A stretch of DNA of 34,180 nt from Gordonibacter pamelaeae 7-10-1-b (GCF_000210055.1 NC_021021.1:1219985-1254164); one strand, 5' to 3'. Shown: positions 1 through 6,676, numbered from the stretch's first letter. The notes: a model not told the origin generated them from the letters alone. Numbers and translations: made by a program.

Positions 1-10
1 CAGGGCGGCC

Positions 11-88
11 TTCGCGCCGCAGGCGCGAAAACGGCCGCGCAGGTTGGTTGGCCGGGGCGTGCCCCGGCCATGCGGCCGGAGGCCGCAT
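11..88. repeat. Three perfect hairpins in gene-free left edge
   Basis: Three perfect inverted repeats are packed together: 11-18/22-29 (8 bp, loop GCA), 50-58/61-69 (9 bp, 2-nt centre) and 70-77/81-88 (8 bp, loop GGA). The last two abut with no spacer. No coding region in this stretch has a plausible start, ribosome-binding site or recognisable product. The hairpins could be intergenic palindromic repeats, or transcript ends of a gene left of the window. The sequence shows the symmetry only; no function can be assigned. Confidence 0.6.
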
Positions 89-106
89 AACGGCCGCGCA
101 GGTTGG
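30..106. repeat. 18-bp direct repeat, two copies 59 bp apart
   Basis: AACGGCCGCGCAGGTTGG occurs at 30-47 and again at 89-106. Each copy directly follows a hairpin (11-29 and 70-88), so the unit looks like hairpin plus 18-mer, repeated. It probably belongs to a dispersed intergenic repeat family, but only these two copies were noticed in this window. Confidence 0.6.
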
Positions 107-126
107 CGTAGTGAGTCAGCGAGGGC

Positions 127-219
127 GGCTGAGGTGCCCGAGATTCGTGGGATCGCGGAGGCGACGCGTACTTTGGTACGCGAGCCTCCGGGATCGCGCG
201 AAGATCGGGTGCCTCAGCC
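127..219. repeat. 93-nt compound hairpin
   Basis: The outer arms 127-141 and 205-219 pair over 15 positions if two G-U wobbles are allowed. Inside them, 156-162 pairs with 184-190 (7 bp) and 165-171 pairs with 176-182 (7 bp) around the loop TTTG. The nested symmetry is strong and lies outside any gene. It could be a structured RNA, a palindromic mobile repeat of the REP/MITE kind, or a transcription-end structure. There is no flanking target duplication that would show insertion. Confidence 0.5.
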
Positions 220-236
220 GGCCGCAGCGTCGGCTG

Positions 237-263
237 GTTCCGTTTGCCGGAGGCAAACGGAAC
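237..263 (-). terminator. Hairpin at the end of paaK
   Basis: Arms 238-248 and 252-262 form a perfect 11-bp stem with loop GGA, extendable by one pair to 237/263. It begins at the paaK stop codon. A U-rich tail is lacking on the minus strand, so it is either a weak or factor-assisted terminator or an mRNA 3'-end stabiliser. Confidence 0.45.
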
Positions 264-1504
264 TAATAGCGGCTGTCGAAGATGCGCTTGGTCTTCTTCT
301 CCGAGCGGGGCAGCTCGCCCATGGGGACGCCCTTCGCGTCGGGGGTGCAGCCGCACTTCGCCTTGAAGATGAGGGCCAGCTCCTCCTCGGCACGCTGTTT
401 TGCCTCGCCGTCGAGCGGGGTCTCGAACAGCACGGTGAGCACGTCCTTGCCGCTGATGTTCTCTATCATCACCTGGTACTCCGAGCTCGTGCCGTCGGTG
501 GCGGCGATGACCTCCTCCACCTGCGCGGGGAAGATGTTGCACCCCTTCACCTTGAACATGTCGTCGGTGCGGCCGGTCAACGTGTCGATGCGCGGGTGAC
601 GATGCCCGAAGCCGCAGGTGCAGTCGCCGGGGATGATGCGCGTGAGGTCGTGCGTGCGGTAGCGGATGAGCGGCGCGCCCTGCTTGCGCAGCGTGGTGAG
701 CACCAGCTCGCCCACCTCGCCGTCGGGCACGGGGGCGCCCGTCGCAGGGTCGACGATCTCCACGTACACGTAGTCGTCCCACACGTGCATGCCGTGGTGC
801 GCGTCGCACGAGATGCCGATGCCGGGGCCGTACACCTCGGTCAGGCCGTATATGTCGTAGATCTCCACGCCCAGCTCGCTGGCGATGCGCGCGCGCATCT
901 TGTCGCCCCAGCGCTCGGAGCCGATGACGCCCTTGCGCAGGCAGAGCTTGTCGCGGATGCCGCGCTCGGCAATCTCCTCCGCCAGCAGGAGCGCGTAGGA
1001 ACTGGTGGCGCAGAGTACGGTGGACTTCAAGTCCTGCATCATGCGCAGCTGCTTCTCGGTGTTGCCGGGGCCCATGGGGATGGCCATGGCGCCCAGGTGC
1101 TCGGCGCCCAGCTGGAAGCCGATGCCAGCCGTCCACAGGCCGTAGCCGGGGGTGATCTGGATGCGGTCGGTGTTCGTGATGCCCGCCGTCTCGTAGCAGC
1201 GCGCGAACTGGATGGCCCAGTCGGTCACGTCCTGCTGCGTGTAGGGCACGATGACGGGCGTGCCCGTGGTGCCGGACGACGAATGGATGCGCACGACCTC
1301 CTCGTCGGGCACGGCCTGCAGGCCCAGCGGGTACACGCGGCGCAGATCGTCCTTCTCGGAGAACGGCAGCTTCTCGAAATCTTCCTGGGATTGCACGTCG
1401 GGCAGGTCAATGCCCTCGAACTTCATGGCGTAGAACGGCGAGCGCGCCTTCAGGGTCTTGAACTGCTCCTTGACGAGCGCGAACTGGTCGGTGGTCAACT
1501 GCAT
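263..1504 (-). CDS. paaK: Phenylacetate-CoA ligase family protein
   Basis: This 413-aa cytosolic adenylate-forming enzyme joins an aryl acetate (phenylacetate or indoleacetate type) to CoA using ATP. The phosphate-binding loop SSSGTTGTP is at residues 75-83. A YGLTE adenylate-binding motif follows in the middle, and the C-terminal segment GELPRSEKKTKR near residue 396 carries the lysines typical of the family. Length is close to the usual ~430 aa. The ATG at 1504 is preceded by GAGG. It lies downstream of iorA-iorB on the same strand, which fits aromatic amino-acid breakdown through aryl-acetyl-CoA, but a diguanylate cyclase gene and a separate promoter intervene. The exact aryl acid cannot be read from sequence. 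Confidence 0.9.
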   Translation of the reverse strand: MQLTTDQFALVKEQFKTLKARSPFYAMKFEGIDLPDVQSQEDFEKLPFSEKDDLRRVYPLGLQAVPDEEVVRIHSSSGTTGTPVIVPYTQQDVTDWAIQFARCYETAGITNTDRIQITPGYGLWTAGIGFQLGAEHLGAMAIPMGPGNTEKQLRMMQDLKSTVLCATSSYALLLAEEIAERGIRDKLCLRKGVIGSERWGDKMRARIASELGVEIYDIYGLTEVYGPGIGISCDAHHGMHVWDDYVYVEIVDPATGAPVPDGEVGELVLTTLRKQGAPLIRYRTHDLTRIIPGDCTCGFGHRHPRIDTLTGRTDDMFKVKGCNIFPAQVEEVIAATDGTSSEYQVMIENISGKDVLTVLFETPLDGEAKQRAEEELALIFKAKCGCTPDAKGVPMGELPRSEKKTKRIFDSRY

Positions 1505-1549
1505 GGGAGGTCCTCGTTTCGTTGGATGGCTTGCGGGGTCGCAGGGGTC

Positions 1550-1613
1550 GCTTCAAGCCCGCCCACGGCGGTGCTTGAAGCTAGAGCCATCGACCAGCCG
1601 AAACCACGGCTGG
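1550..1613 (-). promoter_or_regulatory. Double hairpin in the paaK leader
   Basis: Arms 1550-1558 and 1573-1581 are a perfect 9-bp inverted repeat whose stem continues inward through 1559-1563/1567-1571 with a single bulged base. A second 7-bp hairpin is formed by 1594-1600 and 1607-1613. Both lie between the proposed paaK promoter and start codon, so they would be in its 5' leader. Neither has a U-tract, so a leader structure, RNA-stability element or protein-binding site is more likely than a terminator. Confidence 0.45.
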
Positions 1614-1650
1614 GAGGGAGAAGATGTCGTTCGCGATTACCATGCTTGGT

Positions 1651-1679
1651 ATTCTAGGCGAACGGCCGCGGAATGCAAA
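1651..1679 (-). promoter_or_regulatory. Probable paaK promoter
   Basis: On the minus strand TTTGCA (1679-1674) is separated by 17 bp from TAGAAT (1656-1651), a fair sigma-A-type pair. It would give a leader of about 140 nt. The imperfect palindrome TACCATGCTTGGTA (1638-1651) lies over the expected start site and could be an operator. Confidence 0.45.
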
Positions 1680-1735
1680 GCCGTTTTTTCGTGCGGGACC
1701 GGGTGTGCGGGCCGGGTGCGGCGTGCTCCCTTTCC

Positions 1736-2719
1736 CTACCAGCTGAAGCGTCCCTTGCCGTTGCGCTTGCTGGCATAGAGCGCCTTGTCGGCGGCATGGT
1801 ACAGGTCGAAGAACGTCTGGTCGCGCGCAACGGACGCCAGGCCGACGGAGCACCCCAGCCTCACGCGCCCGTCCGAGCACGCCGTCCAGCGCTCGACGAG
1901 CGTACGCGCCTTCGCCTCGGCCTGCGCGACAGAGAGCGGGCATTCGACGAACGCGGCGAACTCGTCGCCGCCCATGCGCCCAACGTAGGCGTCCTGCGCG
2001 AAAACGTCGGAGAGCACATCGGCGAACTCCACGATGACGCGGTCGCCCTCGGGATGCCCGAGCGTGTCGTTCACCAGCTTGAAGTCGTCCAGATCGATCA
2101 TGAAGAACGTGCCGCCCGAGGCGCCGCGCGCCAGGGCCTCACACACGTGGCCCTCGAAGGCCACATGGTTGAACAGGCCGGTCATCGGGTCGAGTTCGGC
2201 GCGGCGCTCAAGTGCCTTGGAGTACGCGAGCGCGGCGTTCGCCTGCTCCGTCACCGTTTTGGGATAGTATTCGTCGCGGTGCTGGTCGACGTTGGGCGTG
2301 GAGTGGTGCAGGTGGGCGAGGAGCCAGCGGTCGCCCTCGCGCCGGAACACCATGCTGAAACGCGTGTCCATCTCCACCAGGAGCGACTTGGGCTCGCTCG
2401 GCCTCTCGCGCACCCACAACGTGCCGAATACGAGGCAGCAGCCCTCGCCGAGCGGCCGGGCCTCGTAATAGTCGTCGAGTATCTCGAAGGTTATGCCCTC
2501 GGCCTCTTCCTGGTCGCGCCCGAGGCCGCCCATGAACGCCGGTAGATTGGGATACATCTCGTGCTTGCCCGTGCCGATGAGCGAGAAATCGCTTTGGAAG
2601 AGCGAGTCGAAGATGAACCGGCCCCCTTCTTCGGTGGGTTCCAGAACATAGGCGCGCCAGAGCGCCTTGGCCAGCTCGATGGCCTCGTCAAGCCATACCC
2701 GTTCCATCGTCTCGCCCAT
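1736..2719 (-). CDS. Diguanylate cyclase with NTF2/SnoaL-like N-terminal domain
   Basis: The 327-aa protein would make cyclic di-GMP from two GTP in the cytosol. Residues ~1-155 resemble a nuclear-transport-factor-2/SnoaL-like alpha-beta barrel, which often binds a small ligand. The C-terminal half is a GGDEF domain with an intact catalytic GGDEF at 250-254 and the upstream segment FFMIDLDDFKLVND. No signal peptide or membrane helix is visible. The frame stays open to an ATG at 2812, but an extended -10 promoter lies inside that extension. The ATG at 2719 has GAGG seven to ten bases upstream and is chosen here. The gene interrupts the iorAB-paaK run and appears separately transcribed. Enzyme class is clear; the N-domain assignment is by pattern only. 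Confidence 0.82.
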   Translation of the reverse strand: MGETMERVWLDEAIELAKALWRAYVLEPTEEGGRFIFDSLFQSDFSLIGTGKHEMYPNLPAFMGGLGRDQEEAEGITFEILDDYYEARPLGEGCCLVFGTLWVRERPSEPKSLLVEMDTRFSMVFRREGDRWLLAHLHHSTPNVDQHRDEYYPKTVTEQANAALAYSKALERRAELDPMTGLFNHVAFEGHVCEALARGASGGTFFMIDLDDFKLVNDTLGHPEGDRVIVEFADVLSDVFAQDAYVGRMGGDEFAAFVECPLSVAQAEAKARTLVERWTACSDGRVRLGCSVGLASVARDQTFFDLYHAADKALYASKRNGKGRFSW

Positions 2720-2774
2720 TTCGCCCTCGTTCCGGTACGGTTTGAAAGCGGCGTGGTCGCGCGCTTCAACTTTT

Positions 2775-2783
2775 AGTATAGCA
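2775..2783 (-). promoter_or_regulatory. Extended -10 promoter of the GGDEF gene
   Basis: TGCTATACT on the minus strand (2783-2775) is a TGn-extended -10 with a five-of-six TATAAT match and no convincing -35. It predicts a leader of ~50 nt before the start at 2719 and argues against the longer reading from 2812. The same nonamer precedes tatA at 7406-7414. Confidence 0.5.
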
Positions 2784-2827
2784 GGGTACTCGACACCCCC
2801 TTGTTTTTTCACGAGGAAGAGCGGCCG

Positions 2828-2862
2828 AAAAAGAATGCGCGGCCAGCGAGCGAAGCCGGCCG
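2828..2862 (-). terminator. Probable terminator of iorAB
   Basis: Arms 2840-2847 and 2855-2862 form an 8-bp GC-rich stem with one G-U pair. On the minus strand it is followed seven bases later by five U residues (plus-strand A-run 2828-2832). It lies ~80 nt past the iorB stop and before the promoter of the GGDEF gene. Confidence 0.5.
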
Positions 2863-2941
2863 TGCCGGGGCGTGTCGGACGCGCCGGGGAGGCAGCGCCC
2901 AGACCGGAAGAGGGCCGAAAACCAGGCGGCGGGCGACGGGC

Positions 2942-3535
2942 CTACCTGGCCGCCACCGCGTCGATGGCGGCCAGGTTGAGGTCGACGAAGCGCGGCTTCA
3001 CGCAGGAGGAGATGGCGCGGCGCAAGTCGTCCACATCGAGCGGGAGGCAGCCCGTCTTCAGCGCGCTGGCCAGAAGCAGCGTGTTCAGCACCTTGCGGCT
3101 GCCCGCCTGCGCGCACAGCGCCGCATCGTCCACGGCCACGAACGTGGCCGCATCGGCCAGCTGCTCCTGCAGGCGCGCGACCACGGCAGCCGCACGGTAG
3201 GGGGTCTTCGACAGCGCCGCCGTGACGGGCTGGAGCGCTGTCGTGGCCGTGACCAGCGTGCCGCCGGGAGCCAGGAACGGTACCACGCGCGCGGCCTCCG
3301 CCGGCTCGAACGCCACCACGAGGTCGGCCGTGCCGTGCGCCAGCAGTGGCGCCAGCACCTCTTCCCCACCATCGCCCATGCGCACGTGCGACACCACGTT
3401 GCCGCCGCGCTGCGCCATGCCGATGGTCTCGGCCGTGCGCACCTGCCAGCCCTTCTCCTGCGCGGCCTGGGCCAGCACCTTCGCGGCCAGCACCGTGCCC
3501 TGGCCGCCCACGCCCGCCAACAGAACGTTACGCAT
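2942..3535 (-). CDS. iorB: Indolepyruvate:ferredoxin oxidoreductase, beta (gamma-type) subunit
   Basis: This 197-aa subunit pairs with IorA to decarboxylate aryl-pyruvates from transaminated Phe, Tyr and Trp oxidatively, giving aryl-acetyl-CoA, CO2 and reduced ferredoxin. The N-terminus LLAGVGGQGTVLAAKVLAQ (residues 5-23) is the glycine-rich signature of the pyruvate:ferredoxin oxidoreductase gamma domain, and TIGMAQRGG follows as in IorB proteins. Length is normal for the family. The ATG at 3535 overlaps the iorA stop by 8 nt, implying translational coupling. A longer reading upstream lies inside iorA and is rejected. The enzyme is oxygen sensitive, fitting an anaerobe. Confidence 0.9.
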   Translation of the reverse strand: MRNVLLAGVGGQGTVLAAKVLAQAAQEKGWQVRTAETIGMAQRGGNVVSHVRMGDGGEEVLAPLLAHGTADLVVAFEPAEAARVVPFLAPGGTLVTATTALQPVTAALSKTPYRAAAVVARLQEQLADAATFVAVDDAALCAQAGSRKVLNTLLLASALKTGCLPLDVDDLRRAISSCVKPRFVDLNLAAIDAVAAR

Positions 3536-5711
3536 GGGGGCCTCCTTCCGCCGGAGCCTCTGTTTCATGTGACACTGCGGCAGGATTTTCAGCCGCATCC
3601 GCATCCGCCAACTGACCAGCCGGAGGAACGCCCAGCGCGCCGAAGGGGCACACCTGCGTGCACAGGCCGCAGCCGTTGCAGAGGCTCGCATCAACGAACG
3701 CCTGGCCGCGCTCCTTGCTCTTCGGGCCGCGCGCGTCGCCGTCGAAGCCGATGCCGGGACATCCTATCTCGGTGATGCACTTCTTGCAGCCGGTGCACGC
3801 ATCCGCATCCACCGCCGCGGGCGCGCCCGGCCTCACCAGCTGGACGCACGGCGATTCGAACAGGATGGCGCTGGGGCCCTCGAACGCCAGCGCCTCGGCC
3901 GAGGCGGCAACGGAGGCGTCCAGGTCGAGCGGGTCGGCGTGCACGATGCACTCGAAGCCCACGGCCTGGAGCACGCGCTCGATGGAGACGGGCGTGCGCT
4001 TCGGCCCCATGAGCGTGACGCCCGTGCCGGGGTGCGGCTGCGAGCCGGTCATGGCGGTGGTGGCGTTGTCGAGCACGCACACGGTCACGTCGTGGCCGTT
4101 GTAGACGGCGTTCACGATGCCGGGCAGGCCGCTGGCGAAAAACGTGGAATCGCCCACGAACGCCACGTGTTTCTTGCCCGGTTCGGCCACGGCGAAGCCC
4201 TGCGCCATGGTGATGCCCGCGCCCATGCACAGGCACGTGTCCACGGCATCGAGCGGCTTGGCGTTTCCCAGCGTGTAGCAGCCGATGTCGCCGCACAGCA
4301 CGGCCGGTGCCTTCCCCAGCGCACGCTTCACGGCGTAGAAGCTGCCGCGGTGCGGGCAACCGGCGCAGAGCACGGGCGGGCGCACGGGCAGCGGGTCGTC
4401 GGCGGGAGCATCGTAGGAGAGCGGGGTACTCGCCGGGGCCGTCGCGGGAGCAGATGGGGATTCGGGCGAAGATGTTTCACGTGAAACATCTGTTTGTTTT
4501 TCGGCGATGTCGAGGAATCTTGCAATGCGGGCGGCAAGGTCGTCCACGTCGTTCTCGCCGCGGTCGCGCGCGTCGCCGGTGAGCTTGCCGCGCACCGCGA
4601 AAGCCGCATGCGTGCGGCCGGCAAAGCGCAGGAGCTCGTCTTCCAGCACGTGGTCGAGCTCCTCCACGACGAGCACCTCGTCGAGGCCTTCCGTGAACCG
4701 TGCGGCCGTTTTCTCGGGGAACGGGTAAGGCGTCCCTACCTGCCAGAAACGATAGGCGGGCAACTCGGAGCCCTGCTCGGCAGCGCGCTGCTCCAGCATG
4801 CGCAACGCCTCGCGCGCATAGGCCGCCGACACGCCACCCGCCACGATGCCGCGGAGCGGGGTACAAGCATTACCGTTTCCGTCATCAAATGTTTCACGTG
4901 AAACACTTGTTTGCTTTTTTGAATCCCCCGCGAGGGAGCCTCCGAGGGCGGGGGCAGAAGCTGCGCAGGCCTTCTCCGTTTCCTTCGGCCCTTTTCCGGC
5001 GTCGAATATCGGATTGAACGCGGCGAGCGCGGGCTCGGCGGCGAAGTCGCAGGCGATGGCGCGCAGGCGCTCGTTGATCTCGCCATGCGCCTCGTAGGCG
5101 CGGCGCGGGAAGATGATCCACTTGGGGTCGCGCTCGAAACCCTCGGGGGGCACGGAGCGCGCGTCGGTGGCGTCGGCCACGTCGAAGAACGTGGATGCGT
5201 GGTTGATGCGCGTGGTGGGCCGCACGATGACGGGCGTATGGTAGCGCTCGGACAGGTCGAACGCCTCCTTCATCATGGCGAAGCCCTCGTCGGGCGTGGA
5301 CGGATCGAGCACGGGCATCTTCGCGAAGGCGGCGAAGCGGCGCGTGTCCTGCTCGGTCTGCGACGAGATGGGGCCGGGGTCGTCGGCCACGAACAGCACG
5401 AGGCCGCCCTTCACGCCCACGTAGTTCAGGCTCATGAGCGGGTCGGACGCCACGTTGAGCCCCACCTGCTTGCAGGTGAACAGGCAGCGCGCGCCGGCAT
5501 AGGAGGCGCCGGCCAGCAGTTCGAGCGCCGCTTTCTCGTTCGTGGACCATTCCACGTGCACGCCTCGCGCCGCGCCGGACGCGTGCAGCTTCGCCACCGT
5601 CTCTATCAGCTCGGACGACGGCGTGCCGGGATACCCCGCCACCACGCGCACGCCCGCCTCGAGCGCCGCGTGCGCGAACGCCTCGTTCCCCATCAGAAGT
5701 TTCTTCGTCAT
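3528..5711 (-). CDS. iorA: Indolepyruvate:ferredoxin oxidoreductase, alpha subunit
   Basis: The 727-aa thiamine-diphosphate enzyme is the catalytic partner of IorB. The N-terminal pyruvate-oxidoreductase domain has GYPGTPSSE near residue 25. The TPP-binding domain starts near 445 (CAGCPHRG) and contains GDIGCY near 474, GDS near 519 and DNATTAMTG near 548. The C-terminus holds two 4Fe-4S motifs: CTGCKKC...CP near 638 and CNGCGLCTQVCP near 677. The protein is longer than the ~600-650 aa typical of IorA. The surplus is in two low-complexity linkers (about 245-280 and 400-440) and the tail, each holding VSRET or VSHET encoded by a parS-like palindrome (residues 270, 409 and 713). The ATG at 5711 begins the conserved MTKKLLMGNEA; upstream codons are not family-like. 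Confidence 0.92.
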   Translation of the reverse strand: MTKKLLMGNEAFAHAALEAGVRVVAGYPGTPSSELIETVAKLHASGAARGVHVEWSTNEKAALELLAGASYAGARCLFTCKQVGLNVASDPLMSLNYVGVKGGLVLFVADDPGPISSQTEQDTRRFAAFAKMPVLDPSTPDEGFAMMKEAFDLSERYHTPVIVRPTTRINHASTFFDVADATDARSVPPEGFERDPKWIIFPRRAYEAHGEINERLRAIACDFAAEPALAAFNPIFDAGKGPKETEKACAASAPALGGSLAGDSKKQTSVSRETFDDGNGNACTPLRGIVAGGVSAAYAREALRMLEQRAAEQGSELPAYRFWQVGTPYPFPEKTAARFTEGLDEVLVVEELDHVLEDELLRFAGRTHAAFAVRGKLTGDARDRGENDVDDLAARIARFLDIAEKQTDVSRETSSPESPSAPATAPASTPLSYDAPADDPLPVRPPVLCAGCPHRGSFYAVKRALGKAPAVLCGDIGCYTLGNAKPLDAVDTCLCMGAGITMAQGFAVAEPGKKHVAFVGDSTFFASGLPGIVNAVYNGHDVTVCVLDNATTAMTGSQPHPGTGVTLMGPKRTPVSIERVLQAVGFECIVHADPLDLDASVAASAEALAFEGPSAILFESPCVQLVRPGAPAAVDADACTGCKKCITEIGCPGIGFDGDARGPKSKERGQAFVDASLCNGCGLCTQVCPFGALGVPPAGQLADADAAENPAAVSHETEAPAEGGPHA
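3561..3576. promoter_or_regulatory. Degenerate parS-like site in iorA
   Basis: TGTTTCATGTGACACT matches 13 of 16 positions of TGTTTCACGTGAAACA. On the minus strand it encodes VSHET in the IorA tail, in the same codon phase as the two perfect intragenic sites. It may be a decayed or weak ParB site, since three mismatches would normally weaken ParB binding strongly. Confidence 0.3.
4473..4488. promoter_or_regulatory. parS: parS site 1 (ParB-binding), inside iorA
   Basis: This is an exact 16-bp match to the bacterial parS consensus TGTTTCACGTGAAACA, within a 22-bp perfect palindrome (4470-4491). ParB loads here and spreads to segregate the replicated origin. It encodes residues 409-413 of IorA (VSRET), in a low-complexity linker. 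Confidence 0.88.
4890..4905. promoter_or_regulatory. parS: parS site 2 (ParB-binding), inside iorA
   Basis: This exact parS 16-mer lies 417 bp from site 1. It encodes residues 270-274 of IorA (VSRET). The preceding codons also spell K-Q-T at both intragenic sites, so the similarity reaches a little beyond the palindrome. Confidence 0.88.
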
Positions 5712-5792
5712 ACGCGTTTCGCCTGCTTCGGTACTCGTTGGTCGCTGCCAGGACGGCAACGGAAGGGATGCGCCGCCGACTATCCGTACAAA

Positions 5793-5808
5793 TGTTTCAC
5801 GTGAAACA
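5793..5808. promoter_or_regulatory. parS: parS site 3 (ParB-binding), in the iorA leader
   Basis: This exact parS 16-mer sits in a 20-bp perfect palindrome (5791-5810). It lies between the proposed iorA promoter and start codon, so ParB spreading from here could affect iorAB transcription. It is 903 bp from site 2. Confidence 0.9.
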
Positions 5809-5842
5809 TTCGGCGTCCCATGCCTGGACTTTCACGAATCCC

Positions 5843-5851
5843 ATGATAGCA
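5843..5851 (-). promoter_or_regulatory. Probable iorA promoter (extended -10)
   Basis: TGCTATCAT on the minus strand (5851-5843) is a TGn-extended -10 without a clear -35. It would give a ~125-nt leader that includes parS site 3. The 332-nt gap 5712-6043 otherwise holds only the purE terminator. Confidence 0.4.
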
Positions 5852-5902
5852 AACCGGAGGCCCCCCTGCGCGCGCATCCGGGCGAGGCGCCGCCGACGTC
5901 CT

Positions 5903-5937
5903 AAAAAGAGAAGGGATGCGCCCATGGACCCATCCCT
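5903..5937 (-). terminator. Rho-independent terminator after purE
   Basis: Arms 5912-5918 (AGGGATG) and 5931-5937 (CATCCCT) form a 7-bp stem, followed on the minus strand by a U-rich stretch corresponding to plus-strand A-run 5903-5907. It lies ~105 nt past the purE stop and upstream of the ior promoter. Confidence 0.6.
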
Positions 5938-6043
5938 CGCAACTCGTTTTTTCATTCACCGGATCAGACCCAGCCGGCACAGCGCACTCCCTCGCAGCCC
6001 CCCCGCCCGAGGATCGCCTCTGCAAGCCGGCAGGCGCTGCCGC

Positions 6044-6514
6044 CTAGGCCTCGGCCATGCCCTGCTTGAAGTCGATGATCTTCTGACGGGCGGTGTCGCA
6101 ACCGGTGCCGAGGATCTGCACGGCCAGGATGGCCGCGTTCTTCGCGCCGTTGATGGCCACGCAGGCCACCGGCACGCCGGAGGGCATCTGCACCATGGAC
6201 AGCAGCGAGTCGAGGCCGCCCAGGTCGCTCGTCTTCATGGGCACGGTGATCACCGGGTTCGGCGTGTAGGCCGCAACGACGCCTCCCAGGTGCGCGGCCT
6301 TGCCGGCGGCCGCCACGATCACGCGGATGCCGCGCTCGTGCGCCGTGCTGGCCCACTCGTGCACCTCGGCCGGCTTGCGGTGGGCGCTTGCCACCTTCAC
6401 CTCGTAGGGGATGCCGAACTCGTCGAGCTGCTTCATGCACGGCTCCATGGCGGGCATGTCGCTCTCGGAACCCATGATGATGCCGACGACCGGATTGTTG
6501 TTCTCGCAGGACAT
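6044..6514 (-). CDS. purE: 5-(carboxyamino)imidazole ribonucleotide mutase PurE
   Basis: The 156-aa cytosolic enzyme performs a carboxylation step of de novo purine synthesis: class I PurE converts N5-CAIR to CAIR, class II carboxylates AIR directly. [11 protein letters not shown] at the N-terminus is the nucleotide/phosphate-binding signature. SAHRKP carries the active-site histidine, and [14 protein letters not shown] is the conserved glycine-rich segment. Length is usual. The ATG at 6514 has a perfect AGGAGG seven bases upstream; the frame is open further back but without support. No purK is adjacent, so class cannot be settled from context. It stands alone between its own promoter and terminator, away from purD and purA at 30-33 kb. 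Confidence 0.93.
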   Translation of the reverse strand: MSCENNNPVVGIIMGSESDMPAMEPCMKQLDEFGIPYEVKVASAHRKPAEVHEWASTAHERGIRVIVAAAGKAAHLGGVVAAYTPNPVITVPMKTSDLGGLDSLLSMVQMPSGVPVACVAINGAKNAAILAVQILGTGCDTARQKIIDFKQGMAEA

Positions 6515-6573
6515 GTGGCCTCCTTCGTTCGGCGCCGCCTGACGCGGCGGCGCTCGTGTTGTTCGCACCTGCT

Positions 6574-6579
6574 ATTGTA
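6574..6579 (-). promoter_or_regulatory. Possible purE promoter -10
   Basis: TACAAT on the minus strand (6579-6574) lies 60 nt upstream of the purE ATG. No good -35 is visible at 16-18 bp, so this is a tentative call. Confidence 0.3.
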
Positions 6580-6629
6580 GGGGTTTCGGAAAGCGCGCGC
6601 CCGCTCATGCGCCGCTTTTCCATCGACCG

Positions 6630-6656
6630 GCCCCGCCCTCGCGCGCAGCGCGGGGC
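6630..6656 (-). terminator. GC hairpin past the TetR-family gene
   Basis: Arms 6630-6636 and 6650-6656 form a perfect 7-bp all-GC stem ~20 nt past the regulator stop. No U-tract follows, so termination activity is uncertain. Confidence 0.3.
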
Positions 6657-6676
6657 AGACGGCGGGCGGCGCGCCC

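Noticed and set aside
1550-1613. Riboswitch or T-box before paaK
   Set aside because: No T-box sequence, specifier loop or known riboswitch core was recognised; recorded only as hairpins.
44-1657. Long plus-strand open frame of 537 codons
   Set aside because: It is antisense to paaK, has no ribosome site or family features, and its His/Arg/Ala-rich composition is typical of a shadow frame in high-GC DNA.
2720-2812. Longer N-terminus for the GGDEF protein (start 2812)
   Set aside because: The extension covers an extended -10 promoter and lacks a good ribosome site; the ATG at 2719 has GAGG.
3536-3694. Longer iorB from 3694
   Set aside because: It would overlap iorA by 167 nt, and the family's N-terminus begins at the ATG at 3535.
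5828-5842. TTTCACGAATCC as a parS variant
   Set aside because: The second half-site is missing; too degenerate.
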